Origin: Mesobacillus subterraneus
GTDB lineage: Bacteria; Bacillota; Bacilli; Bacillales; Cytobacillaceae
Assembly (NCBI RefSeq): GCF_020524355.2
Contig: NZ_CP129019.1
Span: forward strand, 4,722,508 to 4,786,507
Direction of reading: 5' to 3'
Length of the DNA: 64,000 bases
Part shown: one piece after another, positions 17,472-27,039 of the stretch
Numbering within the stretch: the stretch's first letter is position 1
How the letters are laid out: each line of letters starts with the position of its first letter
The notes under the pieces: model-generated
Seen by the model: the letters and a program-made list of their open reading frames with translations, nothing else
What the model was told of the DNA's origin: nothing
The model's database searches: none
Program-made: the position numbers and the translations under genes

Positions 17472-18802
17472 TGAAGCTAATCGTAATTGGCGGAGTTGCA
17501 GCAGGTATGTCTGCAGCTTCCAAACTAAGCAGAATGAATAAGGATGCCCAAATTACTGTTTACGAGCGCGGCAGCTTTCTGTCGTATGGTGCTTGCGGAC
17601 TCCCTTACTATGTTTCTGGAGAAAATGACGATTATACCAAAATGATTGCCCGGACAAAGGAACAATTCGAATCAATGGGCATGGAGATTCATTTAAGGCA
17701 CGAGGTCGTCAAGGTCGTTCCGGAAAAAAAGCAGGTCATGATCCGCGATTTAGAAACCAAGCGAATGTTCCTCGACAGCTATGATAAGCTGATGATCGCT
17801 ACAGGAACCTATCCAATCGTCCCGCCTTTCAGCGGCAGGGAACTTGAGAATATTCATGTTCTGAAGACATTGGAGGATGGGATTCAATTGCAGGAGATTG
17901 CCAGGCGCCCAGAGGTGAAGAATGTGGTCATTGTCGGCGGCGGATATATCGGGATTGAGGTGGCAGAAGCAATGGGCCATCTCGGCAAAAATATCCGAGT
18001 CATCGAGCTGTCAGACAGGATTATGCGGACCTTTGATCAAGAAATCACTGACATGGCGGAAGATGAGCTTCGCAAACAGGGCGTCCAGCTGAATTTGAAT
18101 GAAAAGGTCCTGAGCTTTGCAGGCCAAGGGCGAGTTGCGAAGGTACAAACAGACCGTGGTGAATATGAAGCAGATCTCGTCCTTCTGTCTCTTGGCGTGA
18201 AGCCGGCAACGGGTTTCCTTGATGGCTCGGGAATTGCCCTTGCAGATAATGGTGCGGTAGTGATTGACAGGGAAATGCGCACGAACATCGAGGGTATATA
18301 TTCAGCGGGAGATTGCGCCCTTGTCTACAACAAAGTCATGGAAGAAAACAGCTACATCCCGCTTGGGACAAATGCCAATAAATGCGGCAGGCTGGCTGGC
18401 GCGAATATTGCAGGTGACCATCAGAAGTACGTTGGTACACTCGGCAGCGCCGCCATCAAGGTTTTTGACCTCGAGATGGCAAGGACGGGAATGTCTGAAG
18501 ATGACGCGAAGAAATTGAACATGGATTATACAACTGTTTTTGTAAAAAGTGCGGACCATCCGGGGTACTATCCGAATCAAACCCCGATTTGGATTAAGCT
18601 GATCTGCGAAAAAAGGACACGGAGAATTCTTGGTGCACAGGCAATCGGCAATAAAGGGGTTGTCTTAAGAATTGATATTTTTGCCGTCGCGATCCATGCG
18701 AATATGACGGCCGACGACCTGGGAATGGCGGACCTCTGCTATGCGCCCCCATTTGCAGGAGTATGGGATGCAGTGCACATCGCCTGCAATGCAGTAAAGT
18801 GA
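17471..18802 (+). CDS. CoA-disulfide reductase / NADH oxidase-like flavoprotein
   Basis: The 443-residue protein is a pyridine nucleotide-disulfide oxidoreductase of the CoADR/Nox group. It has an FAD-binding GGVAAGMSAA at the start, the single redox Cys42 in SYGACGLPYYVSG, an NAD(P)-binding VIVGGGYIGIEVAEAMG and the C-terminal dimerisation domain. Relatives reduce CoA disulfide or polysulfides, or oxidise NADH with oxygen. Here it could regenerate NAD+ or keep CoA reduced for the compartment enzymes. No alcohol dehydrogenase, the usual NAD+ recycler in such loci, is present. ATG overlaps the previous stop. Confidence 0.85.
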   Translation: MKLIVIGGVAAGMSAASKLSRMNKDAQITVYERGSFLSYGACGLPYYVSGENDDYTKMIARTKEQFESMGMEIHLRHEVVKVVPEKKQVMIRDLETKRMFLDSYDKLMIATGTYPIVPPFSGRELENIHVLKTLEDGIQLQEIARRPEVKNVVIVGGGYIGIEVAEAMGHLGKNIRVIELSDRIMRTFDQEITDMAEDELRKQGVQLNLNEKVLSFAGQGRVAKVQTDRGEYEADLVLLSLGVKPATGFLDGSGIALADNGAVVIDREMRTNIEGIYSAGDCALVYNKVMEENSYIPLGTNANKCGRLAGANIAGDHQKYVGTLGSAAIKVFDLEMARTGMSEDDAKKLNMDYTTVFVKSADHPGYYPNQTPIWIKLICEKRTRRILGAQAIGNKGVVLRIDIFAVAIHANMTADDLGMADLCYAPPFAGVWDAVHIACNAVK

Positions 18803-18817
18803 TGGTGGTGAATTTTT

Positions 18818-19648
18818 ATGAAAAAAGTAATTAGTCTAGCTGATGCATCAGCTCTTGTGGAAAATGGGGATACGGTTGCGTTTGGAGGGAATGTCCTTCA
18901 TCGGGCGCCGATGGCATTTGTCCGTGAAATAGCCAGACAAGGTAAAAAAGACCTTAAGATTGTAAAAACAGCTGGCGCTCATGACATCGACCTTCTTTGC
19001 GCAGTAGGGAGCGTGGCGACAGTGGATGCTGGTTTTGTCAGCTATGAGACCAAGTTCGGTCTTGCGTCCCATTACCGGAAAGCGGTGCAGGAGGGCGTCG
19101 TTAAAGGAAACGAGCATGCATGTTATACGGTCATTTGCGCCCTTCGCGGTGCCCAAATGAATGTACCTTTTATGCCGGTAAAAGGACTGGTCGCTGGCGA
19201 ACTTCTGGAGAAGAATGAATATTTCATGGTCGTTGAGGATCCATTCAGCGGAAATCCCGTCACGCTCGTGAAAACAATCGTGCCTGATGTTGCTGTCATC
19301 CATGTCCAGGAATGCGACGCCCATGGAAATGCACGAATCTATGGACCTAAGTTCGAGGATGTGCTGATAAGCCGTGCGGCGAAGAAAGTGATCATTACCA
19401 CCGAACAAATTGTACCTGACAGTAAAATGAAGCTCAATGCTGAGTACGTCGATATTCCTTCATTCTTGGTAAGTGCTGTCGTCCATGCGCCAAAAGGTGC
19501 GAGTCCGACTTCTTGTTATAAAAAGTATGACATCGATGATAAATCACTTACATCTTTCATCAGCATGAAGACAAAGGAAGAAATTCAGGGCTATCTATCT
19601 AGCTATCTAGCAAAAGATCATCAAGGGGAAAGGATGGCGAACAGATGA
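18818..19648 (+). CDS. CoA transferase subunit alpha (class I)
   Basis: A 276-residue protein of the class I CoA transferase alpha family, with DTVAFGGNVLHRAPMAFVREI near residue 20, KTAGAHDIDLLCAVGSV and VQECDAHGNARIYGP. With the beta subunit that overlaps its end, it would exchange CoA between an acyl-CoA and a free acid such as acetate. In context the acyl-CoA from the aldehyde dehydrogenase is a likely partner. RBS GGTGG precedes the ATG. Members of this family include GctA-like and 3-oxoadipate types; the exact acid is not evident. Confidence 0.88.
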   Translation: MKKVISLADASALVENGDTVAFGGNVLHRAPMAFVREIARQGKKDLKIVKTAGAHDIDLLCAVGSVATVDAGFVSYETKFGLASHYRKAVQEGVVKGNEHACYTVICALRGAQMNVPFMPVKGLVAGELLEKNEYFMVVEDPFSGNPVTLVKTIVPDVAVIHVQECDAHGNARIYGPKFEDVLISRAAKKVIITTEQIVPDSKMKLNAEYVDIPSFLVSAVVHAPKGASPTSCYKKYDIDDKSLTSFISMKTKEEIQGYLSSYLAKDHQGERMANR

Positions 19649-20370
19649 TGACACAATCTTATCGGCCGGTAGATATCATGACATGTGCCATCTCCAATAT
19701 GCTGAAGGATGGAGAAACAGTGTTTCATGGTGTCTCATCGCACCTGCCAATGGTTGCGATGAGCCTTGCCAAACACATGCATGCACCAGACTTGGTTCAC
19801 TTGAACATTCCTGGCGGGGTGAACCCAGGGTCAATCCGAAACGCATCCTATTCCTCTGCTGGTGCTGACTTGCTTGACAGCGGTGAAGCTTATTTCCCGC
19901 TGGAAGAAGTGTTTGACCTCTCGATGAGAGGACGGCTGGATGTGGCATTCCTTGGAGGAATCCAGTTTGACATCAATGGAAATGTAAATGCATCGGTCAT
20001 CGGTGACTACCATCGTCCGAAGCTTCGCCTGCCCGGTGGAGCAGGAAGTGCCGTGTTAATTCCAACAGCGAAGAAAGCGATTATCTGGCGGACGAAGCAC
20101 GACGTTAGAACATTCGTCGAACAAGTGGACTTCGTTACTACAAGGGGAAACCTATGGAAAATCGTCACCCCGCTCTGCGTATTCGAATTCAAAAACGGCA
20201 AACTGTATCTCGACACCATCCACCCAACCTCTTCACTTCAAGAGGTAAAAGACAACACCGGATTCGAACTGCTTTATGACGAAATCAAGTACACGGCAGA
20301 ACCTGCGAAAGAAGAACTTGTGATGCTGAAAAAGATAGACCCGTTTGATTATCGGGCGATAGAGTTATAA
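19645..20370 (+). CDS. CoA transferase subunit beta (class I)
   Basis: The 241-residue beta subunit overlaps the alpha gene by four bases (ATGA), so the two are translationally coupled. Motifs seen are GETVFHGVSSHLPMVAMSLAK, LGGIQFDINGNVNASVIGDY and LPGGAGSAVLIPTAKKAIIW. In many class I beta subunits the catalytic Glu lies in an SENG motif; here the corresponding stretch is not obvious, so activity should be taken as probable only. It is the last recognisable gene of the BMC operon; no clear terminator was seen right after it. Confidence 0.85.
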   Translation: MMTQSYRPVDIMTCAISNMLKDGETVFHGVSSHLPMVAMSLAKHMHAPDLVHLNIPGGVNPGSIRNASYSSAGADLLDSGEAYFPLEEVFDLSMRGRLDVAFLGGIQFDINGNVNASVIGDYHRPKLRLPGGAGSAVLIPTAKKAIIWRTKHDVRTFVEQVDFVTTRGNLWKIVTPLCVFEFKNGKLYLDTIHPTSSLQEVKDNTGFELLYDEIKYTAEPAKEELVMLKKIDPFDYRAIEL

Positions 20371-21090
20371 GAAGCTGATAACAAGTCAAAGAAAAACAAC
20401 AAATTCAACTCAAATTGATCTTTTGCTAAAAATAGATGAAGTCTCAAGATTCCTACGATTGAAGTGAAAACTTTATCAAGAAATCGGCCATTTAACTATT
20501 AAGGACCGTTAAGGAAGGAACTGCAATATTCTTGAATGGGATTATTGCTGTTGGATAGTTTTTCACATATAGGGGTTATTGATTTTGTGGACCAAATTGC
20601 TATACCGGCGATTTGGTCTTTTGTTTTGCGGGGTATTTATCATGAATCCCAGGGCAGGAAAATAACGAGCATAGCCTTTATATTAGTGGGTTTGTACCTC
20701 ATTTTTATAGCTGGGCTGATGCCTATTCACTCATTAGCGATCCGTCAAAATATAGTGAGAGATTGATTGAATAGACTCACTACAGGGACAGAGGGAAGGT
20801 TCTCACGACCGATTCGGGGTCGAAATAAACGTCAGGTGCTTAATTAGGTGTATTGTGCTCTTTTTTAGTTGGTCTGCTTTCGCGTCTGGAAAGCTATCGG
20901 CAAAACGGTGGGCAATGACAGGTTTTCCGAATTAACTGGACGCGGATGGAATATATTCTAACTCTCACCGAATAATAGAAATCTTGATTGCACCTGCTAT
21001 AAAGTCAACTTAATGTACATATGCTTGGATTTGAAAATGGAGATGGATGAATAATATGAATTGACCGGGATATGGCTAGGGCTAACTCAA
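20371..21090. other. Intergenic region, one possible small membrane ORF
   Basis: No terminator could be recognised after the CoA transferase. The only ORF of note is a 76-residue frame at 20536-20766 listed separately. The stretch 20770-21040 contains no supported feature. Confidence 0.4.
20536..20766 (+). CDS. Possible small membrane protein, unknown
   Basis: A 76-residue frame with a hydrophobic helix KITSIAFILVGLYLIFIAGL near its C-terminus and a weaker one at the N-terminus. AAGGAAGG lies upstream but about 15 bases from the ATG, which is long. No family recognised. Confidence 0.3.
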   Translation: MGLLLLDSFSHIGVIDFVDQIAIPAIWSFVLRGIYHESQGRKITSIAFILVGLYLIFIAGLMPIHSLAIRQNIVRD

Positions 21091-21135
21091 AAAAACGCGG
21101 GACAATGGGGGGATTCCCCTATGTCCCGCGTTTTT
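21091..21135. terminator. Strong bidirectional terminator
   Basis: AAAAACGCGGGACA (21091-21104) and TGTCCCGCGTTTTT (21122-21135) form a 14-bp perfect stem. It overlaps the stop of the PilZ gene on the minus strand. Confidence 0.85.
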
Positions 21136-21497
21136 CATTTTTCCCCTTGATATAGGATTTCAATTCTTCCAATAGTTTAACTTGCTGCTTCTCTTCTATA
21201 TGAAAATGGATTCCGTAAAAATAGTCATCTAAACGCTTATTCTTCCAGACGATTTCGCCTGGAACGATGAATTGCGTCTCGTTGATGGTGAATCGGACGG
21301 AGATTTTTACAGGCGGCCGTGAATCAGGGATGTTTAATGGTGTGGATAGCTTAAGGCCGTTGAGGCTGATATTGATTAAGGAAGATTTCCCTTCCCCAGT
21401 TGTAACGGGCTTCCCATCTAGTTCTTGGATTGTAAAAAAAAGAGGGAAGAGGAGTACCGAATGAAAAGCGAAAACTTTCGTTTCGTTTATACCTCAT
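21119..21497 (-). pseudogene. PilZ-domain protein (c-di-GMP-binding type), frameshift in an A8/T8 tract
   Basis: On the minus strand the ATG at 21495-21497 (GAGGTG upstream) gives RYKRNESFRFSFGTPLPSFF, then the frame breaks in a run of eight T residues (plus coordinates 21434-21441). With seven T residues the protein continues TIQELDGKPVTTGEG, then INISLNGLKLS, which holds the PilZ (D/N)xSxxG motif, and ends at 21119 after about 125 residues. The arginine-rich start fits the PilZ RxxxR-type motif. It would be a small cyclic-di-GMP effector. A homopolymer frameshift could be sequence error or slip-strand variation. The plus-strand frame across it is a shadow. Confidence 0.65.
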
Positions 21498-21644
21498 GCG
21501 CGCACCTCGAGATTAAGATGAAATTCTATTAACATCTTAATCCTAGTAGATATAGAGTTCAATAGAAGTAACAAAATATTCAATTTAAATTTGAGGCAAT
21601 TAGGTTCAGCGATAATGAAATAAACAACAAATTATCGCAGGTAG

Positions 21645-21866
21645 CTAACTATTTTTGTGGTCCTTTTGAACGCGAATCATACTAATTCCTAAAATTGTAG
21701 CAGGGAAAAGGGTCAATATGGAACCGATAAAGAATTCATAGGATGTATGAATAGCTTCTGGGTAGGTGAAGGCTGCGTTTTTTATGATTATTACAGAAGC
21801 AAATAGTAGTGTAATGATCACCAGAGCTAAAACAGATCCTAAAACATAAGCCCTGGGACTATTCAT
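21645..21866 (-). CDS. Small two-helix membrane protein, unknown
   Basis: The 73-residue protein MNSPRAYVLGSVLALVIITLL... has two hydrophobic helices and a basic end (RVQKDHKNS). The ATG at 21866 has GGAGAAG eight bases upstream; a longer frame starting with TTG at 21911 has no such site. No family was recognised. Confidence 0.5.
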   Translation of the reverse strand: MNSPRAYVLGSVLALVIITLLFASVIIIKNAAFTYPEAIHTSYEFFIGSILTLFPATILGISMIRVQKDHKNS

Positions 21867-24589
21867 GGACGGTTCTTCTCCAAAATTATGAAACCGTTTA
21901 CAAAAATCCAAACCTAAAGAAACATATCGAAAAAGGATAAAATTAATAGTGGTACTGATAAATAAACCAATAATAAGAAAATAAATTCACCGACATCCTT
22001 AGATTAAGTAAAACGACTTTCAACTAATTCACTTGATTAGTAGATATTGTTTTAGAACTCTTTTATTTTCTTTGCTTGTGAAAAGGGGGGAATAAGGACA
22101 GGGCCAAAAGGCACCATACTAGCAAAAGGGTTAATAACGAAGGAGGAAATAGTTTGAATAAGCCAATTATTATTCTATTAACATTCTTATTAGCATTTCA
22201 AAGTTTAGGACTTGCAATTACCCCTACAATCAAACCGCAAGCGGCGACGAATTCAACAAATGAGTCAGATTGGACACTTTTCTGGTCGGATGAGTTTGAT
22301 GGTACTGAAATTGATAAAACGAAATGGTCACATGACATCGGAAATTGGATTGTCGATGAAAACGGAGATGGAGTAGCTCAAGGTTGGGGAAATAATGAGC
22401 TAGAGTATTATACCGACTCTCCTGAAAACTCTTACCTGCAAGATGGCAAGTTAGTAATAGAAGCAAAGAAAGAAGCAACTACTGATGAGTATGGCTCATA
22501 TGACTATACTTCTGCTAAGCTCAAAACAAAGGGATTGTTCAGCAAAAAGTACGGGAAGTTTGAAGCCAGAATGAAGCTTCCAAGTGGCCAAGGATACTGG
22601 CCAGCATTTTGGATGTTACCTGAGAATGATGTGTATGGCGGCTGGGCCGCTTCAGGTGAAATTGACATCATGGAAGCAGCAGGAAAAGACGCAACTGAAA
22701 TTGGCGGTACCATTCATTATGGTGAGGTGTATCCTAACAATGTCTATAAAGGAAAGCCTTATCATTTCCCTCAAGGAGAGTCTTTTACAGATTTCCATAC
22801 ATATTCAATAGAATGGGAGCCTGGCGAGATTCGCTGGTATGTTGACGGAAATCTCTATCAGACTTCGAATAATTGGTATAGCAAAGATAAAAACAATGCA
22901 GAAAAGTACTCTTTCCCTGCCCCATTTGATCAAGAATTCTATCTTGTTTTGAATCTTGCAGTTGGCGGCTGGTATGGTGGCGACCCAGATGCGACAACTA
23001 CTTTTCCTGGAAAAATGGAAGTAGACTATGTTCGCGTTTATGAATTAACCGGCAGAGACTATCTGACACCAGTAGAACCCGCGGTTGAAAAAGTAACTTT
23101 ACCTGCTGATGCAAAGATGCCGCAAGCAGATGGCAACCTACTTTATGACAATGATTACACCCATGGGTTTACAGATATTTCAACAGAAGCGCAATCCCTG
23201 GATCCCCTCTATTGGAACTTCCTTCACTTGCCAAGCTTTGGCGGGGATGGGGCTATAACGACTGATACTATTAATGGGGATACATTTGCCAAAGTGGATG
23301 TGAACAACCAAGGAAATGCTCTTTGGTCCCTGCAAAAGATTCAATTACTTTCGATTGCAACTGGCGGAAAGTACAAAGTGAGCTTTGATGCAAAATCTAC
23401 TGGCAATCGAAATATGATGGTAAAAGTATCAGGCGGTGCCGATCGAGGCTGGTCAAAATATTCAAGTGAAGAAACCATTGAATTAACTAGCGAACTCAAA
23501 TCCTACGAATTTTCTTTTGACATGATCCAGGATACGGACTTAGCGGCAAGATTAGAATTCAATATGGGCGCCAACGGGACTAATCCAATTTGGATTGGGA
23601 ATGTCAGAGTGGAAGAAATTACAGGAACCCAGCAGGATTATTCTTCTAAAGCACCTCTATTAAATGGCAACCATGTTTATAATGGGACATTCGACCAAGG
23701 AACAATGGACCGCATGACTTTTTGGAATTTCGTTCAAAATGACGGTTCAGCAACAGGAAATGTTAGTGAAGCAACCAGGGAATTCAAGGCAACGATTGCT
23801 GATGGAGGAAGCAGCACCAATGCTATCCAGTTAACGCAGCAGGGTATGAATTTACTTGAAGGAAAGAATTACGAATTGACCTTCAAAGCAAGAGCAGAGG
23901 AACCAAGAGATATCCAAGTGGATTTCGTAAGCAAGGATGGAACAGTCGTTTACTCAACAAATACTGTCAACTTATCTCAAGAAACGAACAAGAAAACGAT
24001 TGAGTTTACAATGCCTGGCGAAGTGACAGACATCCAGGGCCAGTTAGTATTCAACTTAGGTGGAAATAGTTCGGATGTTTATATTGATGATGTGAAGCTG
24101 CTGAATCTTTCAGGGGAACTGGTAGTGCCAGAGTTAGTCAATGGTGATTTTAGCAATGGACTAGAACCTTGGTCACAATACATCCACTTTGATGCACAGG
24201 CACAAATAACAGAAGCTAACGGTGAAGCTAAAGTAGCGATTACAAATCCTGGTGGAGAAGAGTGGGGCGTTCTTCTTGAGCAAGGTGGCTTGAAGTTTGG
24301 CTAGGGACAACAATACACGGTCTCTTTTGACGCAAGATCAACAACCGACCGGCCAATCGTTGTCTCCTTGGAAAATTCAGGATACTACAGATATCTCGAT
24401 GAGGATATAGAATTAACGAATGAAATGAAAACCTTTACGTATATCATGGAAATGCCAGCGAATGACACACTAAGCCTGAAGTTCCAAATGGGTAAATACG
24501 GTTCAGGTGCTCATGATATTTTTATTGATAATGTAAAAATTATCACAGCAGGTGCATCACAACCGGAAGAACCTACAACTCCGGAACCT

Positions 24590-25549
24590 ACACCAGAGCT
24601 AGACAACGGTACTTTTGAAGCAGGAATGGACGGTTGGGCATCATGGTGGGGTGACCAATGGAGCGGAGTGGCTGAAGGATCAGCTGATGTGGAAAACGGA
24701 GAATTAAAGGTGGACATTACGAAGGTAGGCGGTGCATCATACTCACCACAAATTTTCCAGAAGGGGATTACTTTTGAAAAAGGAAAAACCTATAACGTAA
24801 CCTTTGATGCACGAGCTAATGACGCTCGTAAAGTCAATGTGAACATCGGAAAAGAATTGACAGAAGATCCTTGGTTCATTCCATATGCGCCAACGCAAAC
24901 ATTTGATTTAACAAACGAAACTCAAACCTTTACCTATTCATTCGAAGTGACCGAAGAAACCTTCAACGATGGAAAAATAGTTTTTGAGCTAGGCAACATT
25001 CAAGACGGAAATGCTGCCACAACTGTTTTTCTGGATAATGTATCGATCACACCACAACAGCCGGAACATACACCAGAGCTAGACAACGGTACTTTTGATG
25101 CAGGAATAGATGGCTGGGTCTCATGGTGGGGTGACCAATGGAGCGGAGTGGCTGAAGGATCAGCTGATGTGGAAAACGGAGAATTAAAGGTGGACATTAC
25201 GAAGGTAGGCGGTGCATCTTACTCACCACAAATTTTTCAGAAGGGGATTACTTTTGAAAAAGGAAAAACCTATAAGGTTACGTTTAATGCAAGAGCTAAT
25301 GACGCTCGTAAAGTCAATGTGAACATCGGAAAAGAACTGACAGAAGACCCTTGGTTCATTCCATATGCACCAACGCAAACATTTGATTTAACAAAGCAAA
25401 TGCAAACCTTTACCTATTCATTTGAAATGACCGAAGAAAGCTTCAACGATGGAAAAATAGTCTTTGAGCTAGGTAACATCCAAGACGGAAATGCTGCCAC
25501 AACTGCTTTTCTGGATAATGTAGCGATTACAGTGGATGATTCCGGAAGT
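24590..25549 (+). repeat. Direct repeat of 480 bp (duplicated carbohydrate-binding module)
   Basis: Two copies, 24590-25069 and 25070-25549, encode modules starting ELDNGTF(E/D)AG. The copies differ at few positions, so the duplication is recent. Confidence 0.9.
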
Positions 25550-25815
25550 GACCAGCCTGGAGACAATGAAGGAGACGATCCAACAACCGATCAGCCTGGA
25601 GACAACGATGGTGAAGATCCAACAACTGATCAGCCTGGTGATAATGATGGTGACGACCCAACAACCAATCAGCCTGGAGACAATGATGGCGAAGACCAAA
25701 CAACCGACCAGCCTGGAGACAATGATGGAGACGACCCAACAACCGATCAGCCTGGAGACAATGAAGGAGACGACCTGACAACCGACCAGCCTGGAGACAA
25801 TGATGGTGAGGGCAA
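25550..25815 (+). repeat. 39-bp coding repeat, seven units (DQPGDN-type linker)
   Basis: Units of 13 residues, DQPGDN(D/E)G(D/E)DPTT, form an acidic proline-containing linker between the last binding module and the LPNTA anchor. It probably spans the cell wall. Confidence 0.88.
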
Positions 25816-26014
25816 CCCTTTACCTAATACAGCTTCAAATATATACAATATACTTTTACTAGGCTTACTCTTAATAGCAGCAGGTACAGCATTCTACTTC
25901 TTCAATAAGAAAAAGAAAGAACTAACAGAGTAGTTTAGAAGAAACACGAGACGGTTGCTGAGCCTCATTCTTGAAGCGATATAGCATTCCAACTAGTTAA
26001 AAGATCGCTGCTAA

Positions 26015-26046
26015 AAGAGCCTTATCCACAAAAGGATAAGGCTCTT
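26015..26046 (+). terminator. Terminator after the GH16 gene
   Basis: AAGAGCCTTATCC (26015-26027) and GGATAAGGCTCTT (26034-26046) form a 13-bp perfect stem, followed by ATAATTAT. Confidence 0.7.
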
Positions 26047-26371
26047 ATAATTATGATAGGACAATCGCTGTGTTGTTTTATGCCCTCTGAAGCTCATGGT
26101 ACTCAATTTATTTTAGCACATGATTAAACAGCGCTTCATTGTCGATAGGTCTCTATACGGAATTTTTCGTTACGCATTTGTGCAATTGGAGGCAAGAATT
26201 GATCGTTACTAAGATTAAGGAATATTATAGAAGTTTGCAAAGTTTGCATTGACCTCTAATAATTTTTCTAAACCCCTATTTCTAAAGTTCTTGATAGTGT
26301 TAGCTGGAAAATCCATTATTACATTTTTACCGAACATTAAACGCTTATAAACATGCTTATTCGCCAACCGC

Positions 26372-26754
26372 TTGAGTATTGGATGGGGGCTAGGGCTAAG
26401 CTGTGAAATAAAGGAGTATCGAAGGGTACGTCCTATGCTTTTCAAAATGGTAAATACCTACTATATTTTTGGGACAAGAGAACCGTGCTGTGCACCTATG
26501 TCTTATTACAGCATAGTACAGACAATAAAAAAACACGGTATAGAATCAACGTATTTTTTACGTTTTATTAGGAAGCTAGGTGTGTGCCATACACAAAAAG
26601 TTTCAATATTTCACCAGAGTTGTTTTTGGTGAATGATATATACTTCCCTTTATCAATAGATCTTTCGAATAATACAGCTCCATTAGTGCTGACAAATTTT
26701 ACATTTTCAACCGCCGCGCAGTTAGAGTTATATAACTTTACTGTTCTGCTTTAG
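26372..26754 (+). pseudogene. Possible decayed gene, unknown
   Basis: A plus-strand frame ending FLRFIRKLGV continues, after an apparent extra GT near 26581-26584, as VPYTKSFNISPELFLVNDIYFPLSIDLS-like sequence to a TAG at 26752-26754. The amino-acid composition looks coding, but the family is unknown and the start is not defined. Confidence 0.25.
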
Positions 26755-26910
26755 CTTGGCTTGTTACTACACTATAGACTAATTCCTTGTCATAGTAACT
26801 TTCATCTTTAAAAGAGAACCGTCCATACGTCCTGTTTCTTCACAATCTTTTCACTTTACTCCATTGAAGTTTATAAATAAATATTGTAAGATTGAGAGGA
26901 AAATAATTTT

Positions 26911-26967
26911 TGCAAGCGTTTGCATTAAAGGTTCTAAATTTTTTGACCATTTGTGCAAACGATTTCA
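26911..26967 (+). promoter_or_regulatory. Two LacI-family operator-like sites upstream of the amylopullulanase gene
   Basis: TGCAAGCGTTTGCA (26911-26924) is nearly a perfect palindrome, and TGCAAACGATTTCA (26954-26967) is a second, weaker copy. Both match the TGCAA-CG-TTGCA pattern of LacI-family regulators such as maltose repressors, and partly the cre consensus. They lie 73-130 bp before the amylopullulanase start. Confidence 0.6.
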
Positions 26968-27039
26968 TTGGTGGAGTACTAGATTGATCCTTATCATCTA
27001 TTACTCTATTAACATATTACATAGGAGGTAGAAAGGTTT

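Larger units (their letters stand above)
22154..25933 (+). pseudogene. Cell-wall-anchored GH16 beta-glucanase with CBM-like modules, interrupted by an in-frame TAG
   Basis: TTG start at 22154 with AGGAGG seven bases before. After a signal peptide comes a GH16 catalytic domain (laminarinase/lichenase type) with the active site GEIDIMEAA: Glu169, Asp171, Glu174. Several carbohydrate-binding-like beta-sandwich modules follow. Residue 717 is an amber stop at 24302-24304; neighbouring modules have Lys at this place (EKGKTY), so AAG to TAG is likely. The same frame then continues to 25933 through two almost identical 160-residue modules, seven 13-residue DQPGDN repeats and an LPNTA sorting signal with membrane helix and KKKKELTE tail. 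With the stop, the product would lose its wall anchor. The full length would be about 1,259 residues. Confidence 0.85.
26047..27039. other. Gene-poor region with decayed coding fragments and two operators
   Basis: Two coding-like stretches remain: a minus-strand frame 26215-26445 ending FANFYNIP, and a plus-strand fragment described separately. Neither has a recognised family. The last 130 bp hold LacI-type operators for the amylopullulanase gene. Confidence 0.4.

Noticed and set aside
21267..21464. Plus-strand ORF of 65 residues
   Set aside because: Antisense to the PilZ gene, whose conserved motif and terminator support the minus strand.
24302..24304. Programmed read-through or amber recoding in the GH16 gene
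   Set aside because: No read-through context or pyrrolysine genes seen, and neighbouring modules carry Lys at the place; a simple nonsense change is more likely.
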